Below, piece by piece: positions 15,593 through 20,358 of a stretch of 20,358 bases of DNA. Position numbers and translations under genes: made by a program. Each line of letters opens with the position of its first letter. Within the stretch, counting starts at the first letter, position 1. The DNA comes from an uncultured Ruminococcus sp. (GTDB lineage Bacteria > Bacillota > Clostridia > Lachnospirales > Lachnospiraceae), in the NCBI GenBank assembly GCA_934359255.1, contig CAKRLG010000033.1, positions 1-20,358 of the forward strand, read 5' to 3'. The notes under the pieces were generated by a model. That model ran no database searches, was not told where the DNA came from, and saw only the letters and a program-made list of their open reading frames with translations.

Positions 15593-15701
15593 ACGATTCC
15601 TTTTTTTATCGGCTCGTTCTTTTGTGTTGATTACACCATTTATTTTGTCAAATTCGGAACTACAATAAAATGCCACGTTAAAGCGGAATAGATTATTGAA
15701 C

Positions 15702-15736
15702 AAAAAAAGAGCCATATCTTTTTCAGATATGACTCT
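15702..15736 (-). terminator. Terminator of the coiled-coil NlpC/P60 gene
   Basis: Arms 15708-15719 and 15725-15736 pair over 12 positions with one mismatch around a 5-nt loop, followed on the minus strand by seven U (15708-15702). It lies 24 nt after the stop codon at 15760. Confidence 0.9.
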
Positions 15737-15759
15737 CATAATTGTTATTATTGTTCCAA

Positions 15760-17160
15760 TTACAGCACACGACGTACTGCAACGATTGGTCTGTACGCAG
15801 CGTTTCCGCTGATCTTAATACCGTCTTTTGCGTTACTTGCATGTACAATCTGTCCACCGCCCATGTAGATTGCTACATGACCTGCGTAGCAGATAATATC
15901 TCCGGGCATTGCCTCAGAGTAGGAAACTGCACGGCCACAGCCTGCCATTGCTCCGGAAGAATGCGGAAGAGATACACCAAACTTCGCATATACACTCATG
16001 ATAAATCCGGAACAGTCAGCACCGTTTGTCAGGCTTGTACCACCCCATACATAAGGATTACCCACAAACTGACATGCGTAATTAACAACGGACTGTCCTG
16101 TTGGGTTATAGGATACGCTGCTGCCTGAGCTTCCTGATGAGCTGGAAGAAGAACTTCCGTTGTCCTTGGATGTTGTTGCACTTGAGCTGCTGCCTGTATT
16201 GTTACTGCTTGTATTGCTATTTGCTTTACTGCTTGTGGAAGAACCGGAACCTGTATTACTGCCGGAAGCAGATGAAGATTTCTTGCTTGCTTCTGCTGCA
16301 GCTTTCTTTGCTGCCTCATCTGCTGCTTTTTTGTTTGCTTCTTCCTGTGCTTTCTTTGCAGCTTCTTCTGCTGCTGCCTTCTTAGCAGCTTCCTCAGCTG
16401 CTTTTCTTGCTGCCTCTTCCGCTGCTTTTTTCTCTTCTTCTTCAATTTTCTGGATCTCGGCATTCTGCTGACGAATCAGTTCCGTGTACTGTGCAGCCTG
16501 GTTCTGAGCCTGTGCAATCTGTGCATCATAATCACTGGAAGTAGCTTTCTTTTCTTCCAACTGTGTCTGCATGCTTGCCTGACGATTCTGATATTCCTGG
16601 TTCATCTCTTCCAGTTCTGCTTTTTCACTGTCCAACTGATCCCCAAGGTCTTTTACCTGCTGTACAGTCTCTTTGAATTCTTCCAGACTGTTTCTGTCAC
16701 TGTCATACATCTGCTGTACATATTCTGCCTGATTCAGAAGACTGGCAAAGTCCGATGCCTGGAACAACATCTGTGCCCATGCATCATCTCCACCCTTTTC
16801 ATACAGATACTGGATTCTCTTCTTCATGGCTTCATACTGTTTCTGTTTATTCTCTTCTGCCACTGCCAGATCTGCTTTGGTCTGCTCGATCTGCGCTTCT
16901 TTATCGGATAATTCACCATCCAGAATCTCAATCTCAACCATAATATTTACCAGATCAGAATCCAGCTGATCGATCTCAGCAGAAAGTGTCTGTTTCTGGT
17001 CTTCCAGATTATTGATTTTTGACTCCTGTGCTGCAAGCTGACTCTGTGCTGCTGCCTTATCCTGTTTTAACTGATCTTTTCTGGATGCAGCACCGGCAGG
17101 TACTGCCTGTGAAATTGTCAGCATTAATCCTAATGTGAAACAAAGGAATCTTTTTCTCAT
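15760..17160 (-). CDS. Secreted coiled-coil NlpC/P60 peptidoglycan endopeptidase (PcsB/CwlO-like)
   Basis: 466 residues; ATG 17160 behind AAGGAG. Signal peptide 1-25 (AGAAS). Residues about 27-235 form a long Gln/Glu/Lys coiled coil like PcsB and CwlO, which are held inactive or positioned by FtsEX in other Firmicutes. Residues about 235-295 are an Ala/Lys/Glu-rich single helix made of near-repeats, followed by a Ser/Gly/Asn linker to about 350. The C-terminal NlpC/P60 domain has catalytic C383 (ADCSGF), H428 (GHVAIYMG) and H440 (VHASN). It probably cleaves peptide stems during cell separation or growth. It is monocistronic, between its own promoter and terminator. Confidence 0.93.
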   Translation of the reverse strand: MRKRFLCFTLGLMLTISQAVPAGAASRKDQLKQDKAAAQSQLAAQESKINNLEDQKQTLSAEIDQLDSDLVNIMVEIEILDGELSDKEAQIEQTKADLAVAEENKQKQYEAMKKRIQYLYEKGGDDAWAQMLFQASDFASLLNQAEYVQQMYDSDRNSLEEFKETVQQVKDLGDQLDSEKAELEEMNQEYQNRQASMQTQLEEKKATSSDYDAQIAQAQNQAAQYTELIRQQNAEIQKIEEEEKKAAEEAARKAAEEAAKKAAAEEAAKKAQEEANKKAADEAAKKAAAEASKKSSSASGSNTGSGSSTSSKANSNTSSNNTGSSSSATTSKDNGSSSSSSSGSSGSSVSYNPTGQSVVNYACQFVGNPYVWGGTSLTNGADCSGFIMSVYAKFGVSLPHSSGAMAGCGRAVSYSEAMPGDIICYAGHVAIYMGGGQIVHASNAKDGIKISGNAAYRPIVAVRRVL

Positions 17161-17224
17161 ATATTTCTCCTTTTATTGTTTTGCATTGTGTTATATATTC
17201 TTGTAATATTTACGAAACATTCTC

Positions 17225-17268
17225 TTTACATTCCTTAACATATTAACACAAAACCATTTTTCCTGCAA
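17225..17268 (-). promoter_or_regulatory. Promoter of the coiled-coil NlpC/P60 gene with TGTWAA hexamers
   Basis: Minus-strand TTGCAG (17268-17263), 17-nt spacer, then TGT-TAATAT with -10 at 17245-17240. Three TGTWAA hexamers occur in line at 17248-17243, 17240-17235 and 17230-17225. They resemble WalR half-sites, but the spacings are 2 and 4 nt rather than 5, so the regulatory assignment is weak. Confidence 0.5.
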
Positions 17269-17299
17269 CCCCTCTATGCCAAACTCTTTCACCAGAAGT

Positions 17300-17338
17300 A
17301 AAGAAAAAACACCATTTACAAAATGGTGTTTTTTCTTT
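17300..17338. terminator. Perfect 18-bp terminator hairpin
   Basis: Arms 17300-17317 and 17321-17338 are perfectly complementary around an ACA loop, with A and T tracts on both sides. It starts 10 nt past the stop codon (17348) of the repeat-containing NlpC/P60 gene on the minus strand. Confidence 0.92.
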
Positions 17339-17347
17339 GCATTTTTT

Positions 17348-19285
17348 TTACTGAGGTCCAATCAATTTTTCAAGTACCTGAGCTGCCGTCATATTACGCA
17401 GTCCATCCGGATCTCTCATACTGCTGGAGGACCACTGGAAACGGTCTACGTTATTCACATATGCTTTACTTGCGATACACAGATTATATTTGCCGGCTGC
17501 ATCTGAATAATATTTCTTCATATATGCACTTGCCAGTTTTACAGCCTCACTGTTCGTGCTTCCTGCTGTATTGACCGTACCGCTGATCTGAACTACCGGT
17601 GGTGTCGCATGAACGATCACCAGACTTCCATCCGAGCACATTCCAAGAACAACCCACACATGACCGGTCATACTTACCACATCACCAGGTGTAAATGTTC
17701 CACCGGAAACTTTTCCGTGGGATCCAAAACCTTTGTTGGTCAGATAAGCCGGAAATCCGGTAGATGTTGAACTGTATCCCGTTTCTTTCTGATTTGGTTT
17801 CGTATTATATGTATTGTAGACAGCCCAGCTGACCAGACCGGAACAGTCCAGACCATTCTGGTACTCATATCGATGTTTCGTATAATTATACGAAGCTCCC
17901 TGCTGGTTATAGAACTGTCTCCACTTCGGGTTCATACCGATACGCAGTCCGTCTCCGTCTGTCCAGGCATCATGACCGCCACCCCATACATACAGGGTGT
18001 TACCTACCGGCTGAATCATTGTTTTCAAAAACTTGGTCAGAGTTCCAATCTCCTGACTTTCTGTTCTCGATGCTTTTCCGTCTGCTCCGATTTCAACACC
18101 GCCGATAACCGTACTTACCGCCATGGCGCCACTGCTGTAAAAATAGTACTCTGAACCGTCAATATTCTGCCAGTCTGTCAGCATGGCACCGCTGCCGTTC
18201 ATATAATATTTACTTCCGCCAACGGTTGTCCAGCCTGTTGCCATCTTACCGGTGGTCGGATTCAGATAATACCAGGTACTTCCGATTTTCTGCCAGCCTG
18301 TCAGCATGGCACCGCTGCCGTTCATATAATACCAGTCGCTGCCCAGCTGCAGCCAGCCTACTGCCATGGCTCCACTGCCTGTATTCAGATAATACTTGGA
18401 TCCACCGATGTTCTGGAAACCTGTCTGCATCTTTCCGTCACTTGCCAGATAATACCAGGTACTGCCGATTTTTGCCCAGCCCGTTGCCATGCCGCCATTT
18501 CCCGGATTCAGATAATACCAGACATTCCCAAGCTTTTTCCAGCCCTGCGCCATATCGCCGTTTCCCGGATTCAGATAATACCAGGTTCCGCCGATCTTTC
18601 TCCAGCCGGTTACCATGTTACCGTTGCCCGGATCCAGATAATACCAGCTGCTTGCGCGTTTAAGCCATCCGGTTACCATCCAGCCACTGCCGTCAAAATA
18701 ATACCAGGAACCATTGATTACTTTCCAGTTGTTTCTCGGATAGGAACCATCTGCTTCCCGATACCACCAACGTCCGCCACTGGACACCCAGCCTGCTGTG
18801 GAATCTGTCCGACTGCTTCCTGTTCCGTTCTGGGAAGTCTTTCCTTCCACCCAGACACCATCGCTGTTCACATAGTAAGCACCATTATCCACCCAGGTAT
18901 CATGCTGCATCACACCGGAACCGTTCATGAAATAATATTTTCCATTCAGTTTCACCCATCCGGTAGCCATTGCTCCACTGGATGTAAGATAATACCATTC
19001 GCCGCCCAGTTTTTTCCAGCCAGTCGCCATCCATCCATCAGATTCAAAGTAATACCATGCACCATTGATCAGTTTCCAGGTGCTCTTCGGATAACTCCCA
19101 TCGGCATTTCGATACCACCATCGGCCGCCGCTGGACACCCAGCCTGCTGCTGTCGTTGTGGTTCTCACCCGCTGGTTTGTGCTCTGATTATTCTTCGCCG
19201 CATAACCCTCTACAGGTACAAGCAAGACACTGAGGCATAGAATCAGAGCCAGATATCTCCTGATTTTCTTATTCAGTTTTACCAT
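17348..19285 (-). CDS. Secreted NlpC/P60-type hydrolase with about 16 choline-binding-like wall repeats
   Basis: 645 residues. Signal peptide 1-29 (VEGYAA). Residues about 47-400 contain roughly 16 repeats of about 20 residues (GWxKxGxWYYLxxxGxMxTGW), the cell-wall-binding (choline-binding type) fold that attaches proteins to teichoic acid. Two repeats (AGWVSSGGRWWYR, near 47 and 164) mark the start of two sub-arrays, suggesting internal duplication. The C-terminal cysteine peptidase domain has C481 (LDCSGL), H542 (MTGHVWVV) and H559 (IVHAT), with an unusually long spacing between Cys and first His. Likely a surface peptidoglycan hydrolase. Its start is 11 nt after the preceding small gene's stop, so they form an operon. 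Confidence 0.9.
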   Translation of the reverse strand: MVKLNKKIRRYLALILCLSVLLVPVEGYAAKNNQSTNQRVRTTTTAAGWVSSGGRWWYRNADGSYPKSTWKLINGAWYYFESDGWMATGWKKLGGEWYYLTSSGAMATGWVKLNGKYYFMNGSGVMQHDTWVDNGAYYVNSDGVWVEGKTSQNGTGSSRTDSTAGWVSSGGRWWYREADGSYPRNNWKVINGSWYYFDGSGWMVTGWLKRASSWYYLDPGNGNMVTGWRKIGGTWYYLNPGNGDMAQGWKKLGNVWYYLNPGNGGMATGWAKIGSTWYYLASDGKMQTGFQNIGGSKYYLNTGSGAMAVGWLQLGSDWYYMNGSGAMLTGWQKIGSTWYYLNPTTGKMATGWTTVGGSKYYMNGSGAMLTDWQNIDGSEYYFYSSGAMAVSTVIGGVEIGADGKASRTESQEIGTLTKFLKTMIQPVGNTLYVWGGGHDAWTDGDGLRIGMNPKWRQFYNQQGASYNYTKHRYEYQNGLDCSGLVSWAVYNTYNTKPNQKETGYSSTSTGFPAYLTNKGFGSHGKVSGGTFTPGDVVSMTGHVWVVLGMCSDGSLVIVHATPPVVQISGTVNTAGSTNSEAVKLASAYMKKYYSDAAGKYNLCIASKAYVNNVDRFQWSSSSMRDPDGLRNMTAAQVLEKLIGPQ

Positions 19286-19296
19286 TTGTTTCCCCT

Positions 19297-19512
19297 TTAC
19301 TCCTTTTTGTGATCCTCTTCCATCTGACGGATCTGCCTGGCCACTTCACAGCTGCTCCGATGGATGCACCGTCTATATCCACAGTCCACTTCGGTCAGTT
19401 CGAGTCCTTCTTCCGTCTCTGTAAACTCACAGGTCACTGTCTGTGCCTGATTATACGTCCTGCAGAATCCGGAAAATATCTCTTCCCTGATTGCCTGTTC
19501 CACAAATATCAC
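19297..19512 (-). CDS. Small Cys-rich cytoplasmic protein, unknown function
   Basis: 71 residues with a GTG start at 19512; there is no internal ATG before residue 64, and a second GTG lies at 19503. Four Cys occur in a CEF...CGYRRC...C pattern (C28, C44, C49, C55), with His51 nearby, suggesting a metal- or cluster-binding knuckle. The C-terminus is charged. There is no signal or membrane segment. I do not recognise the family with certainty; similar short Cys-rich proteins are common in Lachnospiraceae. It is first in an operon with the repeat-bearing hydrolase, with stop and next start 11 nt apart. The ribosome site is weak (AAGAAG), so the exact start is uncertain. Confidence 0.65.
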   Translation of the reverse strand: MIFVEQAIREEIFSGFCRTYNQAQTVTCEFTETEEGLELTEVDCGYRRCIHRSSCEVARQIRQMEEDHKKE

Positions 19513-19525
19513 CGGCTTTCTTCTT

Positions 19526-19555
19526 TATATAATAGTGATCACGTTTGTTTTTCAA
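19526..19555 (-). promoter_or_regulatory. Candidate promoter of the Cys-rich protein/hydrolase operon
   Basis: Minus-strand TTGAAA (19555-19550) and TATATA (19531-19526) are 18 nt apart. The expected transcript start would fall only about 7 nt before the GTG at 19512, giving a very short leader. Confidence 0.45.
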
Positions 19556-19622
19556 GGTATCTCACCATTACACCCTTCACGATGCACAGAATTCATACTA
19601 AGCGCATAAATTCGTGCGGTAT

Positions 19623-19689
19623 GTCTCGGGTTTTCTGTGACCTTCGTTCACAAAAAACACCTCGCAGGATATTATCCGTGAACAGTAAC
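19623..19689. repeat. Dispersed intergenic element, copy B
   Basis: This aligns ungapped to 8373-8439 in the same orientation. On the minus strand GTTCAC and GTGAAC (19683-19678, 19651-19646) could form an outer stem. Like copy A it lies between divergent genes (19297-19512 and fhs). The remainder of 19556-19776 has no gene I can support. Confidence 0.55.
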
Positions 19690-19776
19690 AATTATGTTAC
19701 CGTTTAAGTATAACTTTCTTCCTCATAAATATCAAGTGAAAATCCACAAAAAGAGATTGTTTTTTCCTCGTTATTC

Positions 19777-19805
19777 TTGACTTTTTTGCCAATTTATGCT
19801 ATCCT
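19777..19805 (+). promoter_or_regulatory. Promoter of the riboswitch-fhs transcript
   Basis: TTGACT (19777-19782), 17-nt spacer and TATCCT (19800-19805) with an extended TGC just before the -10. It lies about 25 nt upstream of the riboswitch. Confidence 0.8.
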
Positions 19806-19827
19806 TTAAAAGAAGTCTGAAAAAGAA

Positions 19828-19900
19828 GATCCTGGCTACTGACGGATATGTGGAGGAACCACAGGAAACCAGGATTCATATCGGCCGACCGTCTGGGCAG
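19828..19900 (+). ncRNA. ZTP (pfl) riboswitch
   Basis: The stretch contains the two conserved pfl blocks: ACTGACG with GTGGAGGAACCACAGGAAACC (split here by a GTGG/CCAC stem), enclosed by CCTGG/CCAGG, and the 3' block GGCCGACCGTCTGGGCA (19883-19899) that forms the pseudoknot and terminal hairpin. ZTP/ZMP accumulates when 10-formyl-tetrahydrofolate is short, and these riboswitches turn on one-carbon genes. The last bases (19897-19900) also form the 5' arm of the terminator, so ligand binding and termination are mutually exclusive, as expected of an ON switch. The downstream gene, fhs, is a classic target. Confidence 0.93.
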
Positions 19901-19936
19901 CAATGTAGAACATGATTACATTTGCTGCGTTTTTTT
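19897..19936 (+). terminator. Riboswitch expression-platform terminator
   Basis: GCAGCAATGTA (19897-19907) pairs with TACATTTGCTGC (19917-19928), with one bulged base, followed by T-rich 19930-19936. Its 5' arm overlaps the aptamer's 3' conserved block. Confidence 0.9.
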
Positions 19937-19940
19937 ATTT

Positions 19941-19974
19941 ACGGAACAAATGCGTTCTTTACTTTTTGTTCCGT
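19941..19974 (+). other. Second leader hairpin between riboswitch and fhs
   Basis: ACGGAACAAA (19941-19950) is perfectly complementary to TTTGTTCCGT (19965-19974) around a 14-nt loop. There is no U tract after it, so it is unlikely to terminate; it may stabilise the fhs mRNA or be processed. Confidence 0.6.
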
Positions 19975-20015
19975 TTCGGGGGCAGGCGTCCGGTCAGAAG
20001 AAAGGAGAAATAACT

Positions 20016-20358
20016 ATGGGATACAAAACAGACATTGAAATCGCACAGGAATGCGAAATGAAACCGATCACCGAGATCGCAGCGAAAGCAGGTATTGATG
20101 ACAAATATCTGGAACAGTACGGAAAGTACAAAGCAAAGATCGACTACAATCTGCTGAAAGAATCTGACAAAAAAGACGGCAAACTGATCCTGGTTACCGC
20201 TATCAACCCGACACCGGCTGGTGAAGGAAAGACCACAACAACGGTAGGTCTGGCAGACGGTATGCAGAGAATGGGTAAGAATGTTATGGTTGCTTTAAGA
20301 GAGCCATCCTTAGGACCGGTTTTCGGTGTGAAAGGTGGAGCAGCCGGCGGCGGATATG
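20016..20358 (+). CDS. fhs: Formate-tetrahydrofolate ligase, partial (N-terminus)
   Basis: The first 114 residues of a protein normally about 555 long; the frame is open to the right edge. ATG 20016 follows AAAGGAG. Family signatures: [13 protein letters not shown], the P-loop [18 protein letters not shown] (about residues 66-83), and [20 protein letters not shown]. The enzyme joins formate to tetrahydrofolate using ATP, giving 10-formyl-THF for purine synthesis and, in acetogens, the methyl branch of the Wood-Ljungdahl pathway. Expression is controlled by the ZTP riboswitch upstream, linking one-carbon supply to purine intermediate levels. Confidence 0.98.
   Translation, partial: MGYKTDIEIAQECEMKPITEIAAKAGIDDKYLEQYGKYKAKIDYNLLKESDKKDGKLILVTAINPTPAGEGKTTTTVGLADGMQRMGKNVMVALREPSLGPVFGVKGGAAGGGY

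Noticed and set aside
16270..16440. Microsatellite-like GCT/GCA tract
   Set aside because: Encodes the Ala/Lys/Glu-rich helix of the NlpC/P60 protein in frame; not a separate element.
18220..18670. CRISPR-like periodic repeats
   Set aside because: The 60-nt periodicity encodes the wall-binding repeats in frame; units are diverged and there are no unique spacers.

Overview
The window looks like chromosome from a gut Clostridia species, most likely a Lachnospiraceae member. The grounds are AAGGAGG-type ribosome sites, sigma-A promoters, an N-terminal fhs under a ZTP (pfl) riboswitch, KTGD-type surface anchoring, choline-binding-like wall repeats and a GH136-like glycosidase. Almost everything is on the minus strand; only the AraC-type regulator and fhs are on the plus strand. 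No rRNA, tRNA, CRISPR array, phage or insertion sequence was seen.

Region 1 (1-6452) is a flavin-based extracytoplasmic electron-transfer locus. Transcribed leftwards from a strong promoter at 6362-6390, a six-gene operon encodes an ApbE flavin transferase lipoprotein, a membrane-anchored protein with four FMN-binding domains, a single-domain FMN-binding protein, a NapH-like polytopic [4Fe-4S] protein, a NusG-domain-II (EetA-like) protein and a Gx-transporter (EetB-like) protein. After a terminator, a second unit encodes a secreted FMN-binding/FIVAR protein that runs off the left edge. Both units are preceded by Fur-like TGAGAA dyads, which suggests one iron-responsive regulon. ApbE would attach FMN to the Thr of the DxxSGAT motifs, and electrons could pass from the membrane Fe-S protein to the outer flavoproteins.

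Region 2 (6498-9806) holds a small degraded reading frame resembling the maltose O-acetyltransferase N-terminus, a MATE efflux transporter, a divergent AraC-type regulator and a tiny membrane protein that shares a perfect bidirectional terminator with the regulator.

Region 3 (9898-15517) is a two-gene operon: a SurA-N/LnbY-like membrane-anchored chaperone followed 16 bp later by a 1618-residue surface beta-helix protein. The beta-helix carries an Asp pair seven residues apart (D389/D396), as in GH136 lacto-N-biosidases, followed by five FN3 domains, a helical FIVAR-like segment, wall-spanning linkers and a KTGD sorting-like tail. I infer a host-glycan (type-1 chain) degrading enzyme with its own foldase.

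Region 4 (15702-19555) encodes two secreted NlpC/P60 peptidoglycan hydrolases, one coiled-coil (PcsB/CwlO-like) and one with about 16 choline-binding-like repeats, plus a small Cys-rich protein co-transcribed with the latter. Region 5 (19556-20358) contains a promoter, ZTP riboswitch, terminator and the start of fhs. A diverged 67-nt non-coding element occurs in two divergent intergenic regions (8373-8439 and 19623-19689).
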